From Vibrio sp. 10N.261.45.E2 (lineage in GTDB: Bacteria; Pseudomonadota; Gammaproteobacteria; Enterobacterales; Vibrionaceae), in NCBI RefSeq assembly GCF_002875705.1, contig NZ_MCZZ01000113.1, forward strand, positions 62,001 through 126,000: a stretch of 64,000 nt of DNA, read 5' to 3'. Shown piece by piece: positions 1-9,292 of the stretch. Numbering within the stretch: the stretch's first letter is position 1; every line of letters begins with the position of its first letter. Both the position numbers and the translations under genes were made by a program. Below the pieces are notes generated by a model. The model had not been told where the DNA came from. It searched no databases and saw only the letters and a program-made list of their open reading frames with translations.

Positions 1-445
1 GTTGAACTTCACCCTCGGCAATCACGTTTACTGCTTCACTCATCAATTCAAGGATCTTTAAAGATCCTAGTGTTGTCATCATCTGGAATGAACGAGTGTA
101 GATAAAGTCACCCACCAAAACACTAGCTGCGTTACCAAAAGCTGCATTGGCTGTTGCTTTACCGCGTCTCATGTCCGATTCGTCAACGACATCATCATGA
201 AGCAGGGTAGCTGTGTGAATAAACTCAATAAAGGCTGCAGAGGTGATATGAGCTTCACCTTGGTAGCCAAGTGCGCGAGCAGATAAAAGAGCAAGCAAAG
301 GGCGTAGGCGTTTGCCACCACCGCTAACGATATAAAAACCAAGCTGGTTGATTAAACTTACGTCAGAATTAAGTTGGGCTTGAATTGTTTCATTCACTTT
401 TGCCATATCATTGGCAGTAAGCGTTTGGATAGCTTTAAAATCCAT
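1..445 (-). CDS. ispB: Octaprenyl diphosphate synthase, N-terminal part (cut by window edge)
   Basis: All-trans polyprenyl diphosphate synthase that elongates farnesyl diphosphate with isopentenyl diphosphate to make the ubiquinone side chain. The 148 visible residues begin MDFKAIQTLTANDMAKVN and contain the GGGKRLRP substrate-binding segment and the first aspartate-rich motif (LLHDDVVDESDMRRG) that binds magnesium and the allylic diphosphate. The second aspartate-rich motif lies beyond the window. It is divergent from rplU-rpmA-obgE, the usual ispB/rplU arrangement in gamma-proteobacteria. The start ATG is at 445. Identity rests on motif plus synteny and is firm; chain length specificity is inferred from synteny. 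Confidence 0.92.
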   Translation of the reverse strand, partial: MDFKAIQTLTANDMAKVNETIQAQLNSDVSLINQLGFYIVSGGGKRLRPLLALLSARALGYQGEAHITSAAFIEFIHTATLLHDDVVDESDMRRGKATANAAFGNAASVLVGDFIYTRSFQMMTTLGSLKILELMSEAVNVIAEGEVQ

Positions 446-602
446 TGTTCATCCGGCTGAAGTTAGACCCTGTAAGGCTTATACGTTGTATTTAATTGTT
501 GAATAATACACTAAAAAACGTTGATTAATACATCGCTAAAGGGCATGATTGCCGCACTTTTCTTTGGCGAACAGGTTTTCGCCAATTTTTTAAAAATATG
601 GC

Positions 603-631
603 TTGTCATAGCGCCATGATTCCCGTAGAAT
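603..631 (+). promoter_or_regulatory. Predicted sigma70 promoter of rplU-rpmA
   Basis: TTGTCA at 603-608 and TAGAAT at 626-631 are separated by exactly 17 bp, a near-consensus sigma70 promoter. Transcription would start near 638, giving a leader of about 75 nt before rplU. It lies in the divergent gap between ispB and rplU. Confidence 0.75.
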
Positions 632-654
632 CTGCGCCCTATTGATTAGTTTAG

Positions 655-695
655 CGCACACCCGAGTTGTACAAATAACAACCATAGGCTGTGCG
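655..695 (+). promoter_or_regulatory. Hairpin in the rplU mRNA leader
   Basis: CGCACA (655-660) can pair with TGTGCG (690-695), and inside it GTTGT (666-670) pairs with ACAAC (678-682), giving a two-level stem that ends 18 nt before the rplU start codon. Position and shape are compatible with ribosomal-protein autoregulation, but I know of no matching described element, so function is inference. Confidence 0.35.
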
Positions 696-713
696 GAAAA
701 AGCGGAGTAAAAT

Positions 714-1025
714 ATGTACGCTGTTTTCCAATCTGGTGGCAAACAACACCGAGTAAGCGAAGGTCAAACACTTCGTTTAGAGAAATTAGACGTTGAAACT
801 GGTGCAACTGTTGAATTTGATAAAGTTCTTCTTGTTGCTAACGGCGAAGAAATCGCTGTTGGTGCACCTCTTGTTGAAGGTGGCAAGGTTACTGCAGAAG
901 TAGTACAACACGGTCGTGGCGATAAAGTAAAAATCGTTAAGTTCCGTCGTCGTAAGCACTCGCGTAAGCAAGCTGGTCACCGTCAGTGGTTCACTGAAGT
1001 GAAAATCACTGGCATTAACGCTTAA
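714..1025 (+). CDS. rplU: 50S ribosomal protein L21
   Basis: L21 binds 23S rRNA in the large ribosomal subunit. The 103-residue length is typical for the family, and the protein opens [18 protein letters not shown], the L21 signature, with a basic C-terminal half ([16 protein letters not shown]). A GGAG Shine-Dalgarno-like sequence precedes the ATG. It is followed after 19 bp by rpmA, forming the standard L21-L27 operon that ends in a strong terminator. Confidence 0.98.
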   Translation: MYAVFQSGGKQHRVSEGQTLRLEKLDVETGATVEFDKVLLVANGEEIAVGAPLVEGGKVTAEVVQHGRGDKVKIVKFRRRKHSRKQAGHRQWFTEVKITGINA

Positions 1026-1044
1026 GTATTAGGAGAGTTTAACA

Positions 1045-1302
1045 ATGGCACATAAAAAAGCTGGCGGTTCTACTAATAACGGCCGCGATTCAGAAAGCAA
1101 ACGCCTTGGTGTTAAGCGTTTCGGTGGTGAATCTGTTCTTGCAGGTAACATCATCGTTCGTCAACGTGGTACTAAGTTCCACGCTGGCACAAACGTTGGC
1201 ATCGGTAAAGACCACACTCTTTTCGCTCTTACTGAAGGTAAAGTGAAATTTGCTGTTAAAGGTCCTAAAAACCGTAAGTTTGTAAGCATCGAAGCTGAGT
1301 AA
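1045..1302 (+). CDS. rpmA: 50S ribosomal protein L27
   Basis: L27 reaches the peptidyl-transferase centre with its N-terminal tail. The 85-residue protein begins [18 protein letters not shown], the diagnostic L27 start, and contains the family motif [22 protein letters not shown]. An AGGAG ribosome binding site lies about 8 nt upstream. It is the second gene of the rplU-rpmA operon; the next gene, obgE, is separated by a terminator and 324 bp. Confidence 0.98.
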   Translation: MAHKKAGGSTNNGRDSESKRLGVKRFGGESVLAGNIIVRQRGTKFHAGTNVGIGKDHTLFALTEGKVKFAVKGPKNRKFVSIEAE

Positions 1303-1352
1303 TTTAATCTTTAATTAGATTATCTTATTAGCTTTCAAGCTGAATTCAAAAG

Positions 1353-1377
1353 CCCTGCCGATTCGGCAGGGTTTTTT
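1353..1377 (+). terminator. Rho-independent terminator of rplU-rpmA
   Basis: An 8-bp GC-rich stem CCCTGCCG / CGGCAGGG with a 3-nt loop is followed by six T residues, 50 bp after the rpmA stop. Confidence 0.92.
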
Positions 1378-1422
1378 ATTTATAGTAAGAATAAAAAAGC
1401 AGACGCTCTTGTTTTGGTTTTG

Positions 1423-1512
1423 AGAAGCCGTTTTATTTTTTGATAAACAGGTTGGTTTTTAAGAAGCCGTTTGTTTTGTAAAAAATAAGAAGCAAAGAAC
1501 CTCTTCTTATTT
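1423..1512 (+). repeat. Direct repeat pair and hairpin between rpmA and obgE
   Basis: The 324-bp gap before obgE holds the rpmA terminator, two copies of AGAAGCCGTTT (1423-1433 and 1462-1472) each preceded by GGTTTT-like sequence, and a 10-bp hairpin AAATAAGAAG / CTTCTTATTT (1483-1512). A TAGAAT hexamer at 1570-1575 may be the obgE -10 box; no convincing -35 is visible. No gene is seen here. Confidence 0.4.
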
Positions 1513-1623
1513 GTTCCTTGGTTGCAGGTCGGCCTAGATCTTAGGTGATCGATCTAAACACGGATCTGCTAGAATTTATATCACTCCTTGATGAGTGGTA
1601 ACGCAACGTAAGTGCGGAGTTGA

Positions 1624-2799
<1,176 letters not shown>

Positions 2800-2856
2800 T
2801 CCTCTTAACTTCTTATAACGCATCATTTACTTCTTAAGTACACTGATAGTTTTATT

Positions 2857-2884
2857 AAACCGCAATGAAAATTGCGGTTTTTTT
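2857..2884 (+). terminator. Terminator after obgE
   Basis: AAACCGCAAT / ATTGCGGTTT stem with a GAAA loop, followed by T residues, 58 bp downstream of the obgE stop. Confidence 0.9.
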
Positions 2885-2961
2885 GTATCTAAATCATGAC
2901 GTCTCGCTATTTTTTATGCAAAATTTATCTTTAGATAATTAACGCCTATGGGAAGGAAATC

Positions 2962-3729
2962 ATGGCATCAAAGCAAAGAGCGATCTCAAGACTCGTCGCT
3001 CAATCTGGACAAATGTTATTGGCTCACGGGGCCGAGAGCACACTAGTCGGCGATATCATGCGTCGAATCGGTATTGCTTGCGGGGTGAATGAGGTTGAAG
3101 TCGCACTGTCAGCCAATGCGCTTGTTGTTACTACCGTAATGAATGATCACTGTATCACTACCACTCGGAGCTGTGCTGATCGCGGCATTAACATGCAGGT
3201 TATCACCGATATTCAACGCGTGTGCATCATGATGGAGAAGGGAATTCTTGATTATGATTTGGCGTATAAAAAGATTCAAAATATCAGCCCCGAACGTTAC
3301 AACCGTTGGTTAGTGGTTGTGATGATCGGATTGTCGTGCGCCTCTTTTAGCCATCTTGCTGGCGGCGATTGGCAAGTCTTTATGATGACTTTTATCGCTT
3401 CAGCTTGCGGCATGATCGTCAGGCAAGAGATTGGCCATCGCCATTTCAATCCGTTATTAAACTTTGCTGTCACGGCATTCGTTACCACTACCATTTCTGC
3501 TCAAGCTGTACTTTACAATATTGGCGGCCAACCCACGATCGTGATGGCTTCATCAGTATTGATGTTAGTACCAGGTTTCCCTTTGATTAACTCCGTTGCG
3601 GACATGCTCAAAGGCCACATTAATATGGGTTTGGCGCGCTTTACCATGGCCAGTTTATTAACTTTGGCGACGAGTTTAGGTATTGTTGCGGCGATGAGTC
3701 TATCGGACGTTTGGGGATGGGCGAACTAA
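2962..3729 (+). CDS. yjjP: ThrE-type threonine/serine exporter, large half (YjjP family)
   Basis: Inner-membrane protein of the split ThrE family. In YjjP/YjjB the long ThrE exporter is divided into a regulatory/catalytic N-terminal half (here 255 residues) and a short C-terminal half encoded next door. Visible are the soluble N-terminal domain with GAESTLVGDIMRRIG and a C-terminal membrane part with about five hydrophobic segments (for example WLVVVMIGLSCASFSHLAGG). An AAGGA site precedes ATG 2962. Its stop overlaps the yjjB start (TAATG), so the two are translationally coupled. Substrate (in E. coli the pair has been linked to succinate and amino acid export) is not evident from sequence. 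Confidence 0.85.
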   Translation: MASKQRAISRLVAQSGQMLLAHGAESTLVGDIMRRIGIACGVNEVEVALSANALVVTTVMNDHCITTTRSCADRGINMQVITDIQRVCIMMEKGILDYDLAYKKIQNISPERYNRWLVVVMIGLSCASFSHLAGGDWQVFMMTFIASACGMIVRQEIGHRHFNPLLNFAVTAFVTTTISAQAVLYNIGGQPTIVMASSVLMLVPGFPLINSVADMLKGHINMGLARFTMASLLTLATSLGIVAAMSLSDVWGWAN

Positions 3730-4202
3730 TGAGTATTTTCGAACTGTTTTTAGGTCTGCTCAACGATATGTTTTTCGCTGCGATTCCTGCGGTAGGGTTT
3801 GCATTGGTATTTAACGTCCCACAGCGAGCACTAATTTATTGTGCACTAGGTGGTTCTATCGGTCACGGTAGCCGTTATCTTATGATGCACTTTGGTATTC
3901 CAATTGAATGGGCGACCTTCTTCGCTGCGACTGTGGTTGGCATGATAGGAGTTCATTGGTCTCATAAACTGTTAGCGCATCCTAAGGTGTTTACGGTTGC
4001 AGCTTTGATCCCTATGGTTCCTGGCGTGTTTGCCTTTAAGGCGATGATTGCGATGGTGGAGATCAACAGAGCAGGTTACACGCCTGAGTTACTGGCAATG
4101 TTGATGGAGAACTTTTTAAAGTCGATGTTCATAATCGCCGGACTGGCGGTTGGCTTAGCTGTGCCAGGGCTGCTCTTTTATAGAAGAAGACCGATAGTAT
4201 AA
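3729..4202 (+). CDS. yjjB: ThrE-type exporter, small half (YjjB family, DUF3815)
   Basis: Inner-membrane partner of YjjP. The 157-residue product (MSIFELFLGLLNDMFFAAIP...) consists almost wholly of hydrophobic segments and carries the ThrE_2 signature VFTVAALIPMVPGVFAFKAM. I chose ATG 3729, which overlaps the yjjP stop codon by one base and matches the family N-terminus; an in-frame upstream ATG at 3711 would lie inside yjjP. It is co-transcribed with yjjP. The next gene, folA, has its own promoter immediately after the yjjB stop. Confidence 0.85.
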   Translation: MSIFELFLGLLNDMFFAAIPAVGFALVFNVPQRALIYCALGGSIGHGSRYLMMHFGIPIEWATFFAATVVGMIGVHWSHKLLAHPKVFTVAALIPMVPGVFAFKAMIAMVEINRAGYTPELLAMLMENFLKSMFIIAGLAVGLAVPGLLFYRRRPIV

Positions 4203-4213
4203 TCGCATAATGA

Positions 4214-4241
4214 TTTACCCTATGAGGGAAATCGGTATAAT
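4214..4241 (+). promoter_or_regulatory. Predicted sigma70 promoter of folA
   Basis: TTTACC at 4214-4219 and a perfect TATAAT at 4236-4241 are spaced by 16 bp. The predicted transcript starts near 4248, after the upstream in-frame GTG at 4244, which therefore cannot be the start codon and supports translation from GTG 4274. Confidence 0.75.
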
Positions 4242-4273
4242 CTGTGTCTCAGAAATTACAGAGGTATAGAGTT

Positions 4274-4804
4274 GTGAAAATTAGCTTAATTGCAGCTATG
4301 GCTCATGGTGGGAAAATTGACAAGGAAAATGGTTTTTATTTACCTGAAGCTGGTGACAGAATTATTGGTAAAGAGAATGCCATGCCATGGCACTTACCTG
4401 CTGATTTTGCTTGGTTTAAAAAGCACACTCTAGGAAAACCAGTAATTATGGGGCGCAGAACTTATGATTCTATAGGTCGCCCTCTTCCTGGAAGACAGAA
4501 TATAGTTATCAGTCGTGATCCTGAGTTATCCATCGACGGGGTAACAACAGTTACATCTACAGAGGAAGCTCTAAAAGCTGTTGGAGACGTTGAAGAGGTA
4601 ATGGTTATAGGTGGTGGTTCTATATATGAATCTTACCTTCCTATAGCAAATAAACTATATCTAACATTTATTGAAGCTGAAATTGAAGGTGATACTCGCT
4701 TTCCTAACTGGGGAAGTGAAGGTTGGACTTGTGAGTACGATGAATATTACACTCATGACACTAAGAACCGATTTGATATGCACTTTGTTATATTAGAGCG
4801 ATAA
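4274..4804 (+). CDS. folA: Dihydrofolate reductase with a 16-residue insertion before the Met20 loop
   Basis: Reduces dihydrofolate to tetrahydrofolate with NADPH; target of trimethoprim. Starting at GTG 4274 (AGAGG site about 9 nt upstream) the product is 176 residues, against about 160 for usual FolA. Core motifs are intact: MPWHLPADFAWF with the catalytic Asp44, GKPVIMGRRTYDSIGRPLPGR, and the NADPH motif VMVIGGGSIYESYLP. Between IAAMA and RIIGKENAMPWHLP there are about 16 extra residues (GGKIDKENGFYLPEAG). The extra block resembles a diverged copy of the adjoining KENAMPWHLPAD loop. The gene also uses at least six ATA isoleucine codons and is more AT-rich than its neighbours. It sits in the normal folA position next to apaH, so this looks like a divergent or replaced allele of the housekeeping gene. 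Function as DHFR is firm; drug sensitivity is unknown. Confidence 0.93.
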   Translation: MKISLIAAMAHGGKIDKENGFYLPEAGDRIIGKENAMPWHLPADFAWFKKHTLGKPVIMGRRTYDSIGRPLPGRQNIVISRDPELSIDGVTTVTSTEEALKAVGDVEEVMVIGGGSIYESYLPIANKLYLTFIEAEIEGDTRFPNWGSEGWTCEYDEYYTHDTKNRFDMHFVILER

Positions 4805-4849
4805 TTTATAGTATGGCTTGCTTTCTTGAAATATAAAGCAAGCCCTATA

Positions 4850-5662
4850 TTAAACTATAGTTAGAGCTTCTTGAGTGAAGAACTGTTTGTCTTCCCATCG
4901 AAGTATCGTTAACTCTCCTCCCCAAACGCACCCAGTATCAAGTCCAATCACATCTTTTCCGTTATAGCCTTCAAGTGCAGCCCAGTGCCCAAAAACAACG
5001 GTTTTATCCAGCTTTATGCGTTGTGGAAGGTCAAACCACGGCACTAGTGGTTCATTGGTAATTTCATTGGGGGGCAGCTTACATGCCATGTCCAGTCGAC
5101 CATCTTCAAAACAGAAGCGCATTCTTGTCAGGCTATTGATTGCATAGCGATAGCGTTCAATATCATGTAAATCTTGATGCCATAAATCAGGCGTGTTGCT
5201 GTACATACTCTCGATTAACCACTGCCACTTATCTGATCTAAGTAAGGATACGATCTCTCGATTTTCAATATGTGCTCTTTTTAGGTCCCATTGCGGTGAA
5301 ATACCGGCATGAGACATCACGAACTCAGAGTGTTCTTGAATTAACGGCTGTTGCCTTAACCATTCGAGTAGCGGTTCGCGGTCTTCAGCATCAAGAATTG
5401 CTTGAGTCTTATCTTTTGGTTTAGCAGGGAATAGCCCTAAGGAGACCGCAAGAAGGTGTAAGTCGTGGTTACCTAAGACAACCTTAGCGGCATCACCAAG
5501 GCTACGAATAAAGCGTAGCGTCTCCAATGATTTAGGACCACGAGCGACTAAGTCTCCAGCGACCCATAAGGTATCTTGGTGTTTATCAAAGTTGATGGTT
5601 TCAAGCAGTAATTGAAGTTCGTCGAAGCACCCTTGGATGTCTCCGACAATATAATTCGACAC
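4850..5662 (-). CDS. apaH: Diadenosine tetraphosphatase (symmetrical)
   Basis: Hydrolyses Ap4A symmetrically to two ADP and also removes Np4 caps from RNA. The 270-residue protein has the calcineurin-like metallophosphoesterase motifs GDIQGCFDE, VAGDLVARGP and LGNHDLHLLA in the first 70 residues, and FGHWAALEG plus GLDTGCVWGG near the C-terminus. Length matches the family. It lies 29 bp after apaG in the conserved surA-pdxA-rsmA-apaG-apaH cluster and is convergent with folA. Confidence 0.96.
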   Translation of the reverse strand: MSNYIVGDIQGCFDELQLLLETINFDKHQDTLWVAGDLVARGPKSLETLRFIRSLGDAAKVVLGNHDLHLLAVSLGLFPAKPKDKTQAILDAEDREPLLEWLRQQPLIQEHSEFVMSHAGISPQWDLKRAHIENREIVSLLRSDKWQWLIESMYSNTPDLWHQDLHDIERYRYAINSLTRMRFCFEDGRLDMACKLPPNEITNEPLVPWFDLPQRIKLDKTVVFGHWAALEGYNGKDVIGLDTGCVWGGELTILRWEDKQFFTQEALTIV

Positions 5663-5691
5663 AATAATTTCCTGTAGATACTGAGCTATGG

Positions 5692-6072
5692 TTAATTGAG
5701 AATATTGGGGATTGCGAGTCTGAATGGGTCAATTTCGGTGATGAAATCAATCCCCTTGTGATCAGTCATCACATAGTGACCTTGCATAACGCCAACAGGA
5801 GTTTCGATAACAGTGCCACTTGTATAGGTGTATTCGTCATTGGCTTCAATTACAGGTTGTTGTCCAACCACACCATCTCCTTCGATAGTGAGTTGTTTGC
5901 CGTTAGAGTCGGTGATTAACCAACGACGAGACATCAGCTGAACTGTTGTTTTACTTAGGTTTTTGATGGTAATGATGTAGGCGAAGACATAACGATTCTT
6001 CGTTGGCTCAGATTGTTCTTCTATGTATTTAGAGTGAACCTGGCATTTGATACAAGGCGTAGATATATCCAT
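5692..6072 (-). CDS. apaG: ApaG protein
   Basis: Small cytosolic protein of a fibronectin-III-like fold (DUF525); cellular role is not settled, although mutants in enterobacteria affect cobalt resistance and magnesium efflux. The 126 residues include the family segments [40 protein letters not shown] and the G-x-M-x-G-x-Y pattern [11 protein letters not shown] terminator hairpin separates it from rsmA upstream, so apaG-apaH may depend on read-through or on a promoter within the roughly 50 bp before the start. Confidence 0.93.
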   Translation of the reverse strand: MDISTPCIKCQVHSKYIEEQSEPTKNRYVFAYIITIKNLSKTTVQLMSRRWLITDSNGKQLTIEGDGVVGQQPVIEANDEYTYTSGTVIETPVGVMQGHYVMTDHKGIDFITEIDPFRLAIPNILN

Positions 6073-6121
6073 ATTCGCACCTTTTGTTGTTGGTATACTT
6101 AATGTAATTAAAGTATTACAT

Positions 6122-6153
6122 AAAAAAGGCTCCTAACCGAAGTGTAGGAGCCT
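6122..6153 (-). terminator. Terminator/attenuator between rsmA and apaG
   Basis: Read on the minus strand, AGGCTCCTA / TAGGAGCCT closes a loop containing CTTCGG and is followed by six T residues. It lies just after rsmA and before apaG, so it could partly uncouple apaGH from the upstream genes. Confidence 0.8.
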
Positions 6154-6160
6154 ATTTTAT

Positions 6161-6976
6161 TTATTTGTCAGCGTTGTGACTGTCATGTAGCCAGTTTGCC
6201 ATGTCGACAAACTGTTCGAGCGTTAAGTTCTCAGGGCGCATGCTTGGGTTGATACCTAGCTCTTCAAGCACTTCCTTATCGATTAAGCTCTTGTAGCAGT
6301 TACGAACTGTTTTACGACGTTGGTTAAAACCTTCACGACATACGCGATCTAGCCATTTTAGGTCTTTAGCCGGGTATGGTAAGACTTCGTATGGCTGCAG
6401 GCGTACAACCGCTGAGTCTACTTTTGGTGGCGGAACGAAGGCCGTTGGTGGTACTTCTAGCACAGGTGTCACTTTACAGTAGTACTGAGCCATTACGGTA
6501 AGGCGGCCGTAAGCTTTGCTACCAGGTCCCGCAGCCAGACGGTTAACCACTTCTTTTTGAAGCATAAAGTGCATGTCTTGCACATCTTTATGGAATTCAA
6601 AAAGGTGGAACATTAATGGCGTAGAGATGTTGTATGGTAAGTTACCAAAGATACGTAGCTTATTGTTTGGCTTCACCAACTCTTGGAAATCGAACTTCAT
6701 CGCATCGCCTTCACGGATCGTTAGCTTGTCAGCCAGATCTGGATGGTTACGAAGACGTTCTGCAAGGTCTCTATCCAATTCGATAACCGTAAATTTATCG
6801 ACAAGCTTACCCACAGGCTCAGTAATTGCGCCTAGACCAGGACCGATTTCTACTAGGTTTTGACCCGGTAATGGGTTAATGCTCGATACGATACCATCAA
6901 TAATGTATGGATCGTTAAGGAAGTTTTGACCAAAACGTTTACGCGCTTTGTGCCCTAAGTGGACATCATTTCTCAT
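6161..6976 (-). CDS. rsmA: 16S rRNA (adenine1518-N6/adenine1519-N6)-dimethyltransferase
   Basis: KsgA/RsmA dimethylates two adjacent adenines in helix 45 of 16S rRNA during 30S assembly. The 271-residue protein begins with [12 protein letters not shown], has the SAM-binding motif [11 protein letters not shown] and the N6-adenine methylase motif NLPYNIS, and ends in the small helical domain. Its ATG overlaps the pdxA stop by four bases, indicating translational coupling. Gene order pdxA-rsmA is universal in this group. Confidence 0.97.
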   Translation of the reverse strand: MRNDVHLGHKARKRFGQNFLNDPYIIDGIVSSINPLPGQNLVEIGPGLGAITEPVGKLVDKFTVIELDRDLAERLRNHPDLADKLTIREGDAMKFDFQELVKPNNKLRIFGNLPYNISTPLMFHLFEFHKDVQDMHFMLQKEVVNRLAAGPGSKAYGRLTVMAQYYCKVTPVLEVPPTAFVPPPKVDSAVVRLQPYEVLPYPAKDLKWLDRVCREGFNQRRKTVRNCYKSLIDKEVLEELGINPSMRPENLTLEQFVDMANWLHDSHNADK

Positions 6977-7965
6977 TGCTTTTTCTCTACTAATTCAATG
7001 GCGTGCGTGAGCGCTGTTCTAAAGCTCCCTGTATCGGCTTGGCCTTTCCCTGCCAAGTCTAAGGCGGTACCGTGGTCGACTGATGTGCGAATAAACGGTA
7101 AGCCAAGAGTGATGTTCACTGAGCGACCAAACCCTTTGTATTTCAATACCGGGAGTACTTGGTCGTGATACATACCTAAAACAGCATCTGCATCTTGCAA
7201 ATATTTTTCATTAAAGATGGTATCTGCTGGCAATGGGCCAACTAAATTGATGCCATCTTTTTGGCGAATTTTTTCTAGCGTTGGGGTGATAGTTTCAATC
7301 TCTTCACGCCCTAGGCAACCATCTTCACCGGCATGCGGATTCAAGCCACACACGTAGATAGTTGGTTTCTCAATAGCAAATTTTTCGACCAAATCTTTAT
7401 TCAGAATAGCAATAATTTGCTCTAATCTGTCTTCGGTCACTGCTTGAGATACATAAGCTAGTGGGATGTGTGTTGTTACTAACGCAACACGCAGCCCTTC
7501 AGTTGCCAACATCATCACCACCAGTGGTGTGTTGGACTTCTCTGCAAAGAACTCGGTATGGCCACTAAAAGCGACGCCAGCTCGGTTAATTACACCCTTA
7601 TGAACAGGGCCGGTGACAATAGCATCAAATTCATCATTCATACAGCCAATTGCTGCGGTTTCTAAAGTATTTAATACGTAATGACCGTTAGCTTCGTTAA
7701 GTTGGCCTGCAACTGCCGTTTCAGCGAGTGGAATGTGTTTCACTACCAGTGTGCCAGCGCGTTGCGGTTGCTTAGCTGCCTTTGCATCATAATCTAGCAG
7801 ATCAACGTCGATACCAAGAATTTTGGCTCGCTCAGCTAGTAGTGTTTTATCGGCACAAACCACGAGTTGATGAGGCCAGCTTTCTTGAGAAAGAGCTAGG
7901 GTTAAATCTGGGCCTATCCCTGCAGGTTCTCCCGCAGTTATGACAATACGTTTAGTTGTTGTCAT
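6973..7965 (-). CDS. pdxA: 4-hydroxythreonine-4-phosphate dehydrogenase
   Basis: NAD-dependent oxidation of 4-phosphohydroxy-L-threonine in pyridoxal-phosphate synthesis. From ATG 7965 the product is 330 residues and begins [21 protein letters not shown], matching PdxA; a longer open frame to 7998 would add an atypical N-terminus. Metal-binding and active-site segments include [31 protein letters not shown] and [12 protein letters not shown]. The start lies inside the last codons of surA (14-bp overlap), so expression is tied to surA. Confidence 0.96.
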   Translation of the reverse strand: MTTTKRIVITAGEPAGIGPDLTLALSQESWPHQLVVCADKTLLAERAKILGIDVDLLDYDAKAAKQPQRAGTLVVKHIPLAETAVAGQLNEANGHYVLNTLETAAIGCMNDEFDAIVTGPVHKGVINRAGVAFSGHTEFFAEKSNTPLVVMMLATEGLRVALVTTHIPLAYVSQAVTEDRLEQIIAILNKDLVEKFAIEKPTIYVCGLNPHAGEDGCLGREEIETITPTLEKIRQKDGINLVGPLPADTIFNEKYLQDADAVLGMYHDQVLPVLKYKGFGRSVNITLGLPFIRTSVDHGTALDLAGKGQADTGSFRTALTHAIELVEKKQ

Positions 7966-9250
7966 CTTGGTCGTCCTCAACCATTTCAACAAAGGCACTT
8001 GCTCTTACTTCTTGTAGCCAAGCGCCAGCTTCTTCGTTGAACTTACGGTTAAATAGAATTTGGTAAGCTTTGTTTTTCAACGCAGAATCGGTACGGTCAA
8101 CTTCACGACGGTCTAGTACTTCAACAATGTGCCAGCCGTGTACGGTTTTAAATGGCGCACTTATTTTACCTTCAGGTAGTGTTTCTACTTGGTGTTTGAA
8201 TTCTGGTACATACAAATCTGGTGTTTGGTAACCTAGCTCACCATCTTGTACTGCAGAACCTGGATCTTGGCTGTATTGCTGTGCAAGATCACCAAAGCTC
8301 GCTTCACCTGCGTTGACACGACGAGTGATCTCTTCAAGTTGCTCTTTAGCACCGTCATCACTCAAGATTACCGTTGGTTTAATCAGGATATGACGTGCAT
8401 TAACTTCCGTTACCGCGACAGTTTCTAAGCCTTTCACATCTTCAATTTTCAGAATGTGGAAACCAACACCACTTCGGAAAGGACCGATGATGCTGCCTTT
8501 GTTCTGCATTTTTATCTGGTCTGCAAAAATGGTTGGCATCTCTTCTTTACGCATCCAACCCCAATCACCGCCTTGCAGTGCTTTAGGACCCTTAGAGTAA
8601 GTATACGCCATGGTGCTGAAGTCTTTACCTGAGTTAAGTTCTTCAACAAGCTCTTTGGCTTGAGCTTCTAACTCTTCTTTGGTTTGGTCATCATTAAAGC
8701 GCAGTTGAATGTGGCCAATCTTGTATTGAACCGTAGCATTCGTTTCTTGAGCAAGGATATCAGCTAGGTTGTCTACTTCTGCAGGAAGAATGTTGATACG
8801 ACGACGAACTAAGGCGTTACGAGCTTCACTTGCTGCGATTTCTTTTCTTACTTGTTCACGAAATGCGTTGTAGCTAAGACCTTCTTCAGCAACCGATGCG
8901 GTAAGTTGATCTACTGTTTGGTTGTTGTCTTTCGCGATACCTTCAATTGCTTGATCAAGTCGAGCATCATCAATACGAACGCCAATACGCTCCGCTTCTT
9001 GAGTTTGAATAGTATCGATGATTAGTTTTTCAAGCACTTGCTCATTGAGTACGTCTTGCGATGGCAGTGTTTGACCGCTTTTCTTAGCGTTTGCACGTAG
9101 CGTCTTCATCGAAGCATCGATGTCGCTTTGTAAGATAACGCCTTCGTTGACGATAACTTTTACGCTGTCTAGCTCGACCGGTGCGGCATAGCTTGTTGTT
9201 AAAGTACAAGCCGCTGCGATGGCAATTAATGTGCGTTTCCACAATGTCAT
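7952..9250 (-). CDS. surA: Periplasmic chaperone/peptidyl-prolyl isomerase SurA
   Basis: Periplasmic chaperone for outer-membrane proteins. The 432-residue protein has a cleavable signal peptide ([22 protein letters not shown]), an N-terminal SurA domain, and two parvulin domains near residues 175-275 and 285-385 (INGL-type repeats [10 protein letters not shown] and NARHILIKP, each ending in a GFHI/GWHI segment). It is 42 bp downstream of lptD, its best-known client, in the conserved lptD-surA-pdxA operon. Confidence 0.97.
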   Translation of the reverse strand: MTLWKRTLIAIAAACTLTTSYAAPVELDSVKVIVNEGVILQSDIDASMKTLRANAKKSGQTLPSQDVLNEQVLEKLIIDTIQTQEAERIGVRIDDARLDQAIEGIAKDNNQTVDQLTASVAEEGLSYNAFREQVRKEIAASEARNALVRRRINILPAEVDNLADILAQETNATVQYKIGHIQLRFNDDQTKEELEAQAKELVEELNSGKDFSTMAYTYSKGPKALQGGDWGWMRKEEMPTIFADQIKMQNKGSIIGPFRSGVGFHILKIEDVKGLETVAVTEVNARHILIKPTVILSDDGAKEQLEEITRRVNAGEASFGDLAQQYSQDPGSAVQDGELGYQTPDLYVPEFKHQVETLPEGKISAPFKTVHGWHIVEVLDRREVDRTDSALKNKAYQILFNRKFNEEAGAWLQEVRASAFVEMVEDDQDDNN

Positions 9251-9292
9251 GTGTAATCCTTTAAATTTACTGATGTTTTATCAGTAAAGAAA

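Noticed and set aside
4244..4273. Upstream GTG start for folA (ten extra residues)
   Set aside because: It overlaps the predicted transcription start behind the TATAAT at 4236-4241, and the GTG at 4274 has a better ribosome binding site and gives the family N-terminus.
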